Position numbers and translations under genes: made by a program. Source: Olavius algarvensis associated proteobacterium Delta 3 (lineage in GTDB: Bacteria > Desulfobacterota > Desulfobacteria > Desulfobacterales > CAFBRK01). Taken from it: a stretch of DNA of 59,837 nt. The notes beneath the pieces are model-generated. The model was not told the DNA's origin and did no database searches. It saw only the letters and a list, made by a program, of their open reading frames with translations. Below, in pieces: positions 32,444 through 41,688 of this stretch. The DNA lies in NCBI GenBank assembly GCA_903231505.1, contig CAFBRK010000243.1, positions 1 to 59,837 of the forward strand. Direction: 5' to 3'. How positions within the stretch are numbered: position 1 is the first letter of the stretch; every line of letters starts with the position of its first letter.

Positions 32444-34468
32444 GTGACCTTTCAACTTCCCGCGACGGTTCCGGCCCTGGTGTCGGCCATGGAAATGGTT
32501 CTGTTTTTCATGGCCGGCTTCGCCTTTTTCAGAGGCCGCGGCTACACGTTTCCAGAGGCGGTCTCCGTCGGGTTGATCACCGTCCTGATGATACTGTCCC
32601 TGGTGTTTCAGGTGGCGCTCCTGTTGGGTGCCGCCTGGCTGGCGCCGATCTTCGAAGTGCTGATCACACTGATCGCCCTGCGGGTGGTCTGGCGTGGCCG
32701 ACACACCATTGCCGAACTTCCCGTTCAGATGCGCCACCTCATCGGAGATCATTCCATCGCCGGCCTCGGCCTATGCGTGGCGGCCATTTACCTGCTAACC
32801 CAGGCCATAGTGATCGGACCCGGAATCACCCACTGGGCCGACATGGCCGATCTCCTCCTGTTTCAACATCAGGGTGGGTTTTTCACCACGCCCGGCATCG
32901 GTCCGGAATGGCTGCCGGAACGCCCGGGAACTCCTCAGAACGCATTGATCCTGCCCCACATGCTGCTTCGATTCGGTACCGATGCCGGTGTGGGATTGTT
33001 TGGATTCACAGCGTGGCTGTCTGTCGGATTCGCCACATATTCCCTGGCACGCCGGTATGCTTGGCCACCGACGGCCTTTACAGTGACGCTGGTGGTGATG
33101 AGTTTCCCACGGTTGGTCCTGCTGGCGACCACCCCGGCGCCGGAAATGGTGGCGGCTGCCTCAGCCCTGGTTTGCCTCCTCGCGCTATACCGTTTGGGGG
33201 AGGAACCCAACATTTCCGACATGTGCTTGTTGACGGTCGGTATTCTGTTCTGCATATCCGGCCGGGTCCTGAGCTTGACGTTTCCTATCGTTCTGATGAC
33301 CCTGACAACGGTGCTGCTGTTTCGGCGGCATGGTGCCGGCGTGTGGTGGCAACTCATTTCCGACCATCGCGGGGCCGCTTTGGCAACCCTGTTCCCCGCA
33401 GCGATATTCTCCCAAATATGGTTGTTCGGGCATCACCTGATTCACCACGGGAGATGGACCGACGCGCCGCTGTCGGAAAATTTTGCCCCGAACACCGACG
33501 CGCTTTTCGGCGCCGGCGCCAACCTGCTCCGGTATGGGCTGGAAATGGTACACCTGACCTTACCGGTCGAGCACGTCAGCAACTGGATGTTCGGTTTCAG
33601 CCCTATCCGATTTCTGGAAGGCATCCATACCGTCATCGTTACCTCGCTGTTCGGTGCCGGTGGAACAGCCGCAGAGTTTCGGATCCTGTGGTTTCCCGAT
33701 GAGGCATTGGCATGGTTTGGGCCGTACGGGGCACTGCTGACCGTGCCGGCCCTTGTGTATGCGTTAATCCGAGGCCCACGACGTCTTAAAGCCATTGCCA
33801 TCGCCCTCACGGTTTATGTGTATATCCTGTGCCTGGTACCGGCCTGGATGCCGGGAAATGCATGGCTGTTCACCTCCTTTTTTGTCTGCTCCGGGTTTTG
33901 TATCGCTTTTTTTCTTCCCCCCTGGCGGCTGACGTCCACGGCAAAGCTCACGTTACAGGTAGTCAGCATTCTATTGCTGGTATATGCAGCCACCGCCAAC
34001 ACCATGAAACCGCTGATCAGCCTGGAAGGTTTACTGGTCAAATCACCGGATTCGGAGGCGTTCGCTGATTTACCCAGGTCCGCATGGGCAAAACAGAGCA
34101 TTTGGCGCAACATCCCCACATCGGATCGGCAGATGGCGATGGCCGCCCACGTGGTGGGCGATGATCGCCTGAGCATTATCGACCGATCAATTCAATCCGG
34201 AAACCGGGTAGGCCTGGTCGGGGATGTGTCGGACTGGCTGGTTCCGCTTCTGATATCCCGGCCCGATGTGCATTTTTTCCGAGCCCCAGCAGGTGTCCAA
34301 TCATCGGACATGATGGCCCTGGCCGGTCACGTGGACTACCTGGTGTATGTCAACCGCCCGCCACCGACCGGCATTCCCGGCCAAATCATCTGGGAAGCAC
34401 CCCCGGATGCGAAATATCCCGGAGCCATTATCCGCCTCGAGGTGGGGAGGGATTCGACTGGCACGTAA
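32444..34468 (+). CDS. Large polytopic membrane protein, possibly GT-C-like
   Basis: A 674-aa protein with about 12-14 hydrophobic segments in residues 1-500 and a soluble C-terminal 170 aa. An early periplasmic-like loop contains ITHWADMADLLLFQHQGGFF and PEWLPERPGTPQNALILPH, a pattern resembling acidic-loop GT-C glycosyltransferases of the ArnT type, but there is no convincing DE/ED motif. The C-terminal part has VGLVGDVSDWLVPLLISRPDVHFF. Family not recognised. The GTG at 32444 is the upstream-most start and ATG 32489 (MEMVLFF) is an alternative. It lies 121 bp beyond the small Cys-rich gene. Confidence 0.6.
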   Translation: MTFQLPATVPALVSAMEMVLFFMAGFAFFRGRGYTFPEAVSVGLITVLMILSLVFQVALLLGAAWLAPIFEVLITLIALRVVWRGRHTIAELPVQMRHLIGDHSIAGLGLCVAAIYLLTQAIVIGPGITHWADMADLLLFQHQGGFFTTPGIGPEWLPERPGTPQNALILPHMLLRFGTDAGVGLFGFTAWLSVGFATYSLARRYAWPPTAFTVTLVVMSFPRLVLLATTPAPEMVAAASALVCLLALYRLGEEPNISDMCLLTVGILFCISGRVLSLTFPIVLMTLTTVLLFRRHGAGVWWQLISDHRGAALATLFPAAIFSQIWLFGHHLIHHGRWTDAPLSENFAPNTDALFGAGANLLRYGLEMVHLTLPVEHVSNWMFGFSPIRFLEGIHTVIVTSLFGAGGTAAEFRILWFPDEALAWFGPYGALLTVPALVYALIRGPRRLKAIAIALTVYVYILCLVPAWMPGNAWLFTSFFVCSGFCIAFFLPPWRLTSTAKLTLQVVSILLLVYAATANTMKPLISLEGLLVKSPDSEAFADLPRSAWAKQSIWRNIPTSDRQMAMAAHVVGDDRLSIIDRSIQSGNRVGLVGDVSDWLVPLLISRPDVHFFRAPAGVQSSDMMALAGHVDYLVYVNRPPPTGIPGQIIWEAPPDAKYPGAIIRLEVGRDSTGT

Positions 34469-34479
34469 TGGCGGGAATT

Positions 34480-34990
34480 TGGATGCAGGATACTGGATAC
34501 TGGTTTCTGGATGCTCGTCCGTCTCTGGCGGGCTGGTTTCTGGATGCTGGTTTCTGGATGCTGGTTACTGGATGCTTGTCCGTCCGCCTGAGGCGGATAA
34601 ACCTTTGGCGGGCTGGATGCTCGATACTGGATACTGGTTTCTGGATGCAGAGATCGAAGATACAAGATCCAGAATACAGGGTTGCTCATCAGCTGAAAGT
34701 TCAAAGTTGAAAGCTGAAAGAACAAGATGCTAAATCAGTACCGAGTACCTAATACCCAGTACCCGGTACCAAATACCGAATATCTAAAACGGGCTAACGG
34801 GCCAACGGGATACTGGATGCTGGATATAAGCCGAAGGTTGTCTTCCGAGGCTTAAGAATCAGGTGTCAGGTGTCAGGTGTCAGGTGTCAGGAAACCGGCA
34901 AACGGGCCCACGGGCCAACGGGCCAACCGGCAAACCGGCCAACGGGCGAACGGGCCAACCGGCCAACGGGCCAACGGGCATGGGATTTGA
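34480..34990. repeat. Large mosaic repeat region (7- and 8-bp units)
   Basis: A non-coding block between the membrane protein and the broken tetR gene. It contains heptamer runs GGATACT, GGATACT, GGTTTCT, GGATGCT and variants (34489-34640), interrupted by the REP-like hairpin at 34584-34613. Next come CTGAAAG/TTCAAAG-type heptamers (34691-34722), GTACC heptamers (34737-34775) and four CAGGTGT units (34860-34888). It ends with nine octamers of the ACGGGCCA type (about 34911-34983). Bases 34691-34794 are the inverted partner of 19591-19694. Short frames across it simply echo the repeats. Confidence 0.8.
34584..34613. repeat. REP-like 30-bp hairpin, copy 2 of 3
   Basis: CCGCCTGAGG and CCTTTGGCGG arms with an 8-nt loop; embedded in the heptamer array. 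Confidence 0.55.
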
Positions 34991-34997
34991 AATTCGC

Positions 34998-35440
34998 TCA
35001 GTTCCCGGCAGAGATCCCCTGTCGAAAAATCCGCATGGCCAGATCGAGGGTTTCCTTGAGGTAATCTTTACGATCGTCGATGAACCGCTTGCTCTCCTCC
35101 CAGAGGACAATCCCGGAAAACATGGACCAGAAAATATCCGCCATGGCCACCGGATGGGCCTCGATGAACGCCCCGGCATCGATCCCCTCCTTAAATATGC
35201 GGGCGATCATGCTCAGTGCTTTTCGAGATAGATCCATTATCTCGGCTAAAAACTCCTCGGATAAATTATTCAGGGTCTCGCTCGAAGGTACAACGTCCCC
35301 GGACTCAGTTCCGCCTCCCGGGCTATATCTTCCATGGTTGCCCGGCTGAATCCCTTTTCTGTGAACACGCGTTTTGCGGCGACCATGATTTGCTGCCGCC
35401 GGCGTTCCTTTTCTTTTTCTTTTCGCTCCTGTATTCCCAT
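34998..35440 (-). pseudogene. TetR/AcrR-type regulator, internally deleted
   Basis: From ATG 35440 the frame reads [20 protein letters not shown] then [32 protein letters not shown], a perfect TetR helix-turn-helix. It then runs into a stop (LRARP, Glu codon, TGA). In the next register the C-terminal part resumes with [14 protein letters not shown] and a normal ligand-binding half (IFWSMFSGIVLWEESKRF). The segment expected between them (Y-F-x-N-K-D-E-L-type linker plus helix 4 start, about 10-15 residues) is missing, and the register changes near 35285. The gene is therefore broken. An acrR-like repressor of the RND pump is a possible ancestor, but that is a guess. Confidence 0.75.
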
Positions 35441-35793
35441 GGGTGCTTGCCTGTTCGCATCCGGTTTGTAAAGAAAAGCGCCATATAAGCGATAACCCGT
35501 TCATGGTCAAGTAAAATATCGTGACGGCGCCGGCCAGTGTCCCTTGCCTGGCCCGGTCCGTCCCAAGCATCGGGTTCAACCGACCCCCCCCATCGCATCC
35601 CCACGATTCTCCGGATTAGCCATATTTTATAGTAATTATAAGTACTTATATACATTTTAAATGCTTGTATAAACGGCTATTTTATGTTAGTAATGGTGTG
35701 TCTGTCACCGGTTTCCCCCGGGCATACAATCATCCAACAAAAATCTAGATTCTGTTCGAATGCGGATCGCAACACGGTCAGAATGGGGTGGAA
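35441..35793. other. Intergenic region with AT-rich patch and palindrome
   Basis: No gene seen in 353 bp. The patch 35620-35690 is strongly AT-rich and includes the perfect 14-bp palindrome TATAAGTACTTATA (35637-35650). It lies 145 bp before the PilZ-GNAT gene and may contain its promoter or operator. Confidence 0.5.
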
Positions 35794-37842
35794 ATGGCCA
35801 CGGTTAGAAAGCTTTCCAATCTAGTCAGCATCGGTACGCCGGAACAGGAGAACCCCGATGAACGATTGGTGGGTCAAAAACATCTGGTCAACAAGATCAA
35901 CTACATCAATTTTCAAGATCAGACGCTCAAGGTAAACTTCCGCCACAAACGCTATGATCGCATTTTTTCCCTCCCGGTAAAGCCCCAACCCTGTCTGGAT
36001 GAAAATCTGGAATGCCGATGGGTCGAAACAGCTCTCCCTCTTAAAGAAATCGACACCTATGAATTCCAGAACATCGTCATCGAGTCTTACCAACGCGTCA
36101 TCCGTTTCGTACCGGAGCTACTGGAAATCACCGAGTCCGGGATGCTGCTCCGCCTGCCTGAAAACGGCACGGAGCTGATCGCCGGCAAGCTATCCCGGCG
36201 CCTGTGCCGAGGCATCCAGGTGCAGCTCATACAAACAGGGGCGCATTTTTTTGGAAACCTGGCGTCTTACACCGAACTGACGTTTCAGGTCGAACTCCAG
36301 GCGGTCCCCCCACAATCTTTTAAATGGATCAACCTGGAACGACCGATCAGCCTGATCGTCTCCAATGCCGATGAGACGTTGTATGCCGGAGAGTGCCGGA
36401 TCGTCGAGTATCAGATCGACGGACAAATCGGGCGCTTTCACCTGAAACCGTTACGCGAGCATTTGCAGCGATTCGGAACCAAAGAATTCCGAAGTCCTCG
36501 ACATCGGCTCGTCCCCTCTCCGTATGTCAATCTTCGCCATCCGTTCACGGGCGTTCTCATTCACAGAAATGTCATCGATATTTCCGGCTCCGGTTTCTCG
36601 GTTGAGGAGGATGATCCGGATGCGGTCTTTCTGCCGGGCATGATCCTACCCCAGGTCGAAGTCAATTTTGCCGGCAGTTTTCGATTTTCCTGCAAAGTCC
36701 AGGTGGTCTATCGACGACCGTTGAGCAGCCCGGACACCGGAAGCCGGGTCAAATGCGGGCTGGCCCTTCTGGACATCTCCGCCGAGGACCACAACAAACT
36801 GCTGGCCCTGTTGCATCACGCCAAAAACAAACACTGCTACGTGTGCAACCGCGTCGATCTTGACGTGCTGTGGGACTTCTTTTTTGAAACCGGTTTTATC
36901 TATCCTCAAAAATATGCGTTCATTCTGTCCAATAAGAAACAGATCAAGGCCACGTATGAGCGGCTGTACAACGGGGACTCGACCATCGCCCGCCATTTTA
37001 CATATCAGAACAATGAACAGATCCTCGGCCATATTGCCATGCTGCGATTCTACGACAAGGCCTGGTTGATTCATCACCACGCCGGCAACACCGCCGCGTC
37101 TGCACGGGCCGGTCTCGATGTACTCAATCAGATTGGACGTTACATTCTCGATTCCCACCGGCTGCATTCCATCCACATGGATTACATGCTCTGTTATTTC
37201 CGGCCGCAAAACAAATTTCCATCCCGCGTATTCGGAAGAATTACGCGAAACATCAATGACCCGGATGGCAGTTCAATCGATACATTTGCCTATTTTCATT
37301 TTCAACGGAACCGCGCCACCCAGCCGAAGTTGCCTGGCGGCTGGGAACTGGGAGAAATCCAGGCCGATGAGCTGCGCGCGTTGAAATATTTCTACGAGGA
37401 ATCTTCCGGGGGGTTGATGATTGAAGCGCTCAACCTGGAACCGGACACAAAGGACATGGGGGCCCTTGTCGGCGAGTACGAGCGGCTCGGGCTTCGGCGG
37501 GAACGCCATCTGTTTGCGTTGAAAAAGAACGGCCGGCTCACGGCGGTCATCATCGCCAACATCTCCGATGTCGGCCTCAATCTATCCGATCTGACGAGTT
37601 CCCTGAGTATGATCGTGCTCGATCCATCCAACATTACCCGTTCTGTCGTCGAAGATGCCCTTCATCTGGTGTCGGAGCTTTACAGCCAGGCAGAGGTGCC
37701 GGTCATGATATTTCCGGCCAAGTGCACCGAGGATTTGGCCATCTCTACGGAAAAGCTGTACAATCTTTGGATCATGAAGACAGAGTATTCCGATCATTAT
37801 TTCAGACACTTAAAGAGACTTCTCAAATTCGTCGGCCTGTAG
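35794..37842 (+). CDS. PilZ-domain protein with C-terminal GNAT-like domain
   Basis: A 682-aa cytoplasmic protein. Near residues 245-345 is a PilZ domain, the c-di-GMP receptor fold. Arg-rich lead SPRHRLVPS matches the RxxxR element and DISGSGFSV matches (D/N)xSxxG; the strand VQVVYRRP follows. The preceding 230 residues (RRLCRGIQVQLI, FHLKPLREHLQRFG) look like YcgR-type N-domains. The C-terminal 330 residues, from HCYVCNRVDLDVLWDFFFETG, resemble an acyltransferase of the GNAT fold (ILGHIAMLRFYDKAWLIHHHAG), with a second half-fold after 540. ATG 35794 has a GGGGTGG lead; GTG 35788 is possible. It is directly followed by an HD-GYP gene. Confidence 0.75.
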   Translation: MATVRKLSNLVSIGTPEQENPDERLVGQKHLVNKINYINFQDQTLKVNFRHKRYDRIFSLPVKPQPCLDENLECRWVETALPLKEIDTYEFQNIVIESYQRVIRFVPELLEITESGMLLRLPENGTELIAGKLSRRLCRGIQVQLIQTGAHFFGNLASYTELTFQVELQAVPPQSFKWINLERPISLIVSNADETLYAGECRIVEYQIDGQIGRFHLKPLREHLQRFGTKEFRSPRHRLVPSPYVNLRHPFTGVLIHRNVIDISGSGFSVEEDDPDAVFLPGMILPQVEVNFAGSFRFSCKVQVVYRRPLSSPDTGSRVKCGLALLDISAEDHNKLLALLHHAKNKHCYVCNRVDLDVLWDFFFETGFIYPQKYAFILSNKKQIKATYERLYNGDSTIARHFTYQNNEQILGHIAMLRFYDKAWLIHHHAGNTAASARAGLDVLNQIGRYILDSHRLHSIHMDYMLCYFRPQNKFPSRVFGRITRNINDPDGSSIDTFAYFHFQRNRATQPKLPGGWELGEIQADELRALKYFYEESSGGLMIEALNLEPDTKDMGALVGEYERLGLRRERHLFALKKNGRLTAVIIANISDVGLNLSDLTSSLSMIVLDPSNITRSVVEDALHLVSELYSQAEVPVMIFPAKCTEDLAISTEKLYNLWIMKTEYSDHYFRHLKRLLKFVGL

Positions 37843-37857
37843 CGGCGGGGCAACCCT

Positions 37858-39849
37858 ATGGCGAACCTTTCTTCACAGAAAGAAAAACCGCTTTATAACA
37901 GCCGAATCATCGATTCGTATATCAAGCTGATTAAAAGCAGATATCCCCATATCGATGTGGGGGATTTGCTTCGCAGCGCCAATATGAAGGCCTATGAGGT
38001 CGCCGATCAGAACCATTGGTTCACCCAGAACCAAATCAACCGATTCCACGAAGTCCTGCAGAACCTGACCGGCAATCTGAAAATTGCCAGGGAGGCAGGC
38101 CGCTATGCGACTTCTCCGGATGCCACCGGGGTGATGCGGCAATATATCCTGGGATTTATCACCCCGGAACGGGCCTATGAGATGATCGGCCGGGCCACCC
38201 GGAATTTTACACGGTCTTCTGAATTCAAATCCCGCAAGATCGCCAGCAACACGGTCGAAATCACGGTGCGACCGGTGGATGGTGTCACCGAAAGACCTTT
38301 CCAGTGCGAAAACCGTATCGGGTTTATAGAGGCCATGGGTCAGATTTTTACGAACCGTCTGCCCAACGTGGAGCACACGGAGTGCATGTTTCGGGGCGGG
38401 GACAGATGCCGGTATGTTGTCTCCTGGGAAGTCCCGTTCTCAGCGATCGTCAAACGCGTTCGGAATTACCTGGGTCTGCTGTCTATGGCCGCCATTGGAG
38501 CCAGCTGGATGTATGCGTCGACAGTTGAGGTCTGCATCGTCCTGTCGCTGTCCCTGGCTGCGGTCATGGGGCTCACCCGTGTTGCCGATACCCACGAGAA
38601 AAACGAGCTGCGAAAAACCCTGCGCTCACTTCGTGATTCCACCGAGAGCCTCATCGAACAGATGAACGTCAATTATAAAAATGCGCTGATGACCAATGAG
38701 ATCGGGCAGGCCATCAGTCGGCAAACCAACCTCGACGATGTTTTGCGGCAGGTCATCCGCACGTTGGTGGAATTGCTCGGGTATGACCGGGGCATGGTCC
38801 TTCTGGCAGATGCGGAAAGGAGACGTCTGCAGTTTCGGGCCGGTTTCGGCTATACCGATGAGCAATTTCTGACAATTAAAAACGCCGAATTTCACCTGGA
38901 CAAACCGGAATCCACCGGTGTTTTTGTCGTCTCCTTCCGCGAAAATCGTCCCTTTTTGATCAACAACGTCAACGAATTGGAAGACAGCATCTCTCCCCGA
39001 AGCTTACGATTCGCCAAACGGATGGGCGCACAGTCCTTCATTTGCTGTCCAATTCTCCGAAATGGGGAGTCCCTCGGCATTCTGACCGTGGACAACATTC
39101 GATCCAAGCGTCCCCTGGTGCACAGTGATATCAACCTGCTGATGGGAATCGCGCCGATCATCGGCATCAGCATCCGTAATGCAGAGCTTCTGGAGAGCAA
39201 GACCAGGCAATTCGATGCCATCCTGCATGCGCTGGCCGCCAGCATCGACGCGCGGGATCCCCTCACGGCCGGCCATTCGGAAATGGTTACCGAATATTCC
39301 TGCGGTATCTGTGATGAACTCGGTCTTTCCAATGAATTCCGTGAGGTCATCCGTGTTGCCGCCCTGCTCCATGACTATGGCAAAATCGCCGTGCCGGATG
39401 CCATACTCAAGAAAAAAGGCACCCTGAATCCATCAGAGTTTGAAATCGTGAAGGCCCATGCCACGAAAACCCTGGAAATTCTGAACCGAATCAACTTCGA
39501 GGGATACTTTGCCCAGGTGCCTGAAATAGCCAGCGCCCATCATGAAAAGATGGACGGAAGCGGCTACCCCAGAGGACTCCAGGGAGAGGAAATTCCCCTT
39601 GGGGCCCGCATCATTGCAGTGGCCGACTTTTTCGAGGCCGTCACGGCACAGCGTCATTACAGGGATCCCATGCCCTACGACCGGGCGATAGAGCTGCTTC
39701 ACAAAGAGGCTGCCGGACACTTTGATAAGGACGTTGTCGACGCCTTCCTACGGTACTGCGACAAATCCCAAGCCATCCGGATCCTCCGGCAGAAGCCGAA
39801 ACCCGCCACCGACAAGGTCATCCGAATAACTCAAGTCTCCGTCGGATAG
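37858..39849 (+). CDS. Membrane sensor with V4R-like, GAF and HD-GYP domains
   Basis: A 663-aa c-di-GMP phosphodiesterase candidate. Residues 15-195 form a sensor domain ending HTECMFRGGDRCRYVVSW, with the V4R-like Cys pair. Two membrane helices lie at about 206-246 and a short coiled coil follows. A GAF domain spans about 275-440. The HD-GYP domain follows: HSEMVTEYS, LLHDYGKIAVPD (HD pair), AHHEKMDGSGYP (HHE and the GYP motif), and ADFFEAVTAQRHYR. All the metal and GYP residues are present, so it should hydrolyse c-di-GMP. It lies 15 bp after the PilZ-GNAT gene, so sensor/eraser and receptor are probably made together. Confidence 0.9.
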   Translation: MANLSSQKEKPLYNSRIIDSYIKLIKSRYPHIDVGDLLRSANMKAYEVADQNHWFTQNQINRFHEVLQNLTGNLKIAREAGRYATSPDATGVMRQYILGFITPERAYEMIGRATRNFTRSSEFKSRKIASNTVEITVRPVDGVTERPFQCENRIGFIEAMGQIFTNRLPNVEHTECMFRGGDRCRYVVSWEVPFSAIVKRVRNYLGLLSMAAIGASWMYASTVEVCIVLSLSLAAVMGLTRVADTHEKNELRKTLRSLRDSTESLIEQMNVNYKNALMTNEIGQAISRQTNLDDVLRQVIRTLVELLGYDRGMVLLADAERRRLQFRAGFGYTDEQFLTIKNAEFHLDKPESTGVFVVSFRENRPFLINNVNELEDSISPRSLRFAKRMGAQSFICCPILRNGESLGILTVDNIRSKRPLVHSDINLLMGIAPIIGISIRNAELLESKTRQFDAILHALAASIDARDPLTAGHSEMVTEYSCGICDELGLSNEFREVIRVAALLHDYGKIAVPDAILKKKGTLNPSEFEIVKAHATKTLEILNRINFEGYFAQVPEIASAHHEKMDGSGYPRGLQGEEIPLGARIIAVADFFEAVTAQRHYRDPMPYDRAIELLHKEAAGHFDKDVVDAFLRYCDKSQAIRILRQKPKPATDKVIRITQVSVG

Positions 39850-40030
39850 CCCCCAGAAAGATGCGTCATCACAGCAACACACCGTTCGTTGCACGCAACT
39901 TTGAGGTGAACCGTTGATCGCAAAATGAATCGGAACGCGATTCCGGCTATCGCTATAGAAGCCGCTCCCGTTCAAAGGGGGCATTTAGAGCAGTTGTCAT
40001 AAATATGTTCCGATTGAAGGTAGGGCCAGG

Positions 40031-40051
40031 TTTCAGAACGGAATTCTGAAA
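40031..40051. repeat. Hairpin between HD-GYP and methyltransferase genes
   Basis: TTTCAGAA and TTCTGAAA arms (8 bp) around CGGAA in the 290-bp convergent intergenic space. No T-run, so a weak terminator at best. Confidence 0.35.
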
Positions 40052-40139
40052 ATCGCTATATCTTTCTTTCGGACAACGACCCTGCGCTGGGTGTCCCGAA
40101 ACAATGCTGTATTGTTGGGGTGACGGGCGGTGTGACGGG

Positions 40140-40946
40140 CTATTTCGGCTTGCGTCCCTTGCAGCAGATCACCGGGGTGTAGGTAAATCGACGGGGGGAT
40201 TTAAAAGAGGCTTTGAACTCCTCGAAAAAACCGGTGTACCCATTCGGGTATTCCGGAAACGGGTAGCCGGATTTCTTTCCGGCGATTTCCACCTTTTTTG
40301 TGAAATTAAACTCGACCGAATTTTCCAGATCGCCGTAAATCAAATGATGGGGCGTAATCTGCACATCGATATGGGTAAACCCGATATCGTACACAAAGGC
40401 ATATAGTTTTCGGCCCACGTAAGGATAGAAGTTGGCATGTTGTTCCAGACGCGCCATGATCCCGTGCATGCCGCGTTCCAAGCGGGTCGGCAGGCCGTAG
40501 TGGCTGAGACAGTTGTAATCAAGATCGATCAGGCACAGAATGCCGCCGGGCTTCAGCAATGAAACAATATTGCGAACAATGTCCTGACTCTCGGTGCGAT
40601 AATATTCCAGGACAAACCGGACCCATACGAGGTCGAATTGGCCAAGATCAGCCATGGAATCGCGGATATCCCGGACATGGAAATGGGCGCCGGTTTTGCC
40701 GTGGGTCTTTTTTGCAAAATCCACCCGGGCCTCGGAAAAATCCAGTCCCACCACCGATCCTCCCGGCTGAACAAGTTCGTGCAAAATTTTGGTGGTCTTT
40801 CCCGAGCCGCACCCAAGATCGGCAACACGCATGCCGGATGCGGCACCGGCCCACATCGCTTGCCGGCAAACAACTTCCGGGTCCGTTTTTACATCCAGAC
40901 GAATCGCCTCTTCGTCACTCTCCATCAGGTAAATATCTTCGACCAT
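40140..40946 (-). CDS. Class I SAM-dependent methyltransferase
   Basis: A 268-aa methyltransferase from ATG 40946 (GTG 40958 adds four residues). Motif I VADLGCGSGKTTKIL lies at about 40-55, acidic motif II in VGLDFSEARVDFA, motif III/post I in HVRDIRDSMADL, and motif IV-V LVWVRFVLEYY. The domain is a UbiE/Methyltransf_25-type Rossmann fold. The C-terminal 100 residues (YPYVGRKLYAFVYDIGFTHIDVQI) resemble methyltransferases acting on lipids or small molecules. The substrate is not identifiable. It is convergent with the HD-GYP gene and isolated, with no operon partner. Confidence 0.85.
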   Translation of the reverse strand: MVEDIYLMESDEEAIRLDVKTDPEVVCRQAMWAGAASGMRVADLGCGSGKTTKILHELVQPGGSVVGLDFSEARVDFAKKTHGKTGAHFHVRDIRDSMADLGQFDLVWVRFVLEYYRTESQDIVRNIVSLLKPGGILCLIDLDYNCLSHYGLPTRLERGMHGIMARLEQHANFYPYVGRKLYAFVYDIGFTHIDVQITPHHLIYGDLENSVEFNFTKKVEIAGKKSGYPFPEYPNGYTGFFEEFKASFKSPRRFTYTPVICCKGRKPK

Positions 40947-41196
40947 GTCCCGTATCACAGTCTCACAATATTAAGGTTTAATATTAGCGACTTATAACAC
41001 ACCACCGCCAATGATACAATACTTAACTGACCGCCTGGCGGGGTCCCGGTGACCGATTGTCGCATCTTGAACCGCGACTGGGGTGGAAACCGGGAGAACA
41101 CATTCGGGATAGGTTCCATTTGCCGGGGGCCTTTGAAAACGGTATATGGAAAACAGGAGATTTTAGGCCGTGAGACACGCCAATGGAGAGACAGCC

Positions 41197-41688
41197 ATGC
41201 GGATTAAAATTTTTACGACAGGCGGTACCATCGACAAGGTCTATTTCGACGAGAAAAGCACCTATGAAGTCGGTACCCCAAAAATCAGCGAGGTTCTCAA
41301 GGAAGCCAACGTGAACCTGTCTTTTACGATCGAAGCGTTGTTTCGAAAGGACAGTCTGCAGATATCCGAAAACGATCGGGAAACAATAGTCCGCCGTGTA
41401 GCATCAGAGAAATTGACGCAGATTGTCATCACCCATGGCACCGACACCATGATCGATACCGCCAGAAGGTTGTCGGGTATTTCCGGTAAAACCATTGTGC
41501 TCACCGGTGCCATGGCGCCGGCACGTTTTAAGGCCAGCGACGCCGCATTTAACATCGGTGGCGCGGTGACCGCTGTTCAGATCCTGCCCGAGGGGGTCTA
41601 CATTGCCATGAATGGACGTATTTTTGACCCGAAGAAAGTGCGCAAGAACCGCAAGAAGAATATGTTTGAAGAAGGAGGTCAACCCTGA
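41197..41688 (+). CDS. Asparaginase-fold protein, short form
   Basis: A 163-aa protein containing only the N-terminal, catalytic domain of the asparaginase/glutaminase fold. Nucleophile Thr block TTGGTIDK is at 7-14, HGTDTM at 80-85 (second Thr and Asp) and KTIVLTGAMAP at 95-105. Normal L-asparaginases are 320-350 aa; this truncation at FDPKKVRKNRKK recurs in a known group of short family members, so it is probably complete. Whether it hydrolyses asparagine is unproven. ATG 41197 has GGAGAG 7 bp before it; GTG 41170 is less likely. Its TGA overlaps the ATG of the next gene. Confidence 0.82.
   Translation: MRIKIFTTGGTIDKVYFDEKSTYEVGTPKISEVLKEANVNLSFTIEALFRKDSLQISENDRETIVRRVASEKLTQIVITHGTDTMIDTARRLSGISGKTIVLTGAMAPARFKASDAAFNIGGAVTAVQILPEGVYIAMNGRIFDPKKVRKNRKKNMFEEGGQP

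Noticed and set aside
34860..34990. Tandem repeats as a CRISPR array
   Set aside because: Units are 7-8 bp with no spacers and no cas genes nearby.
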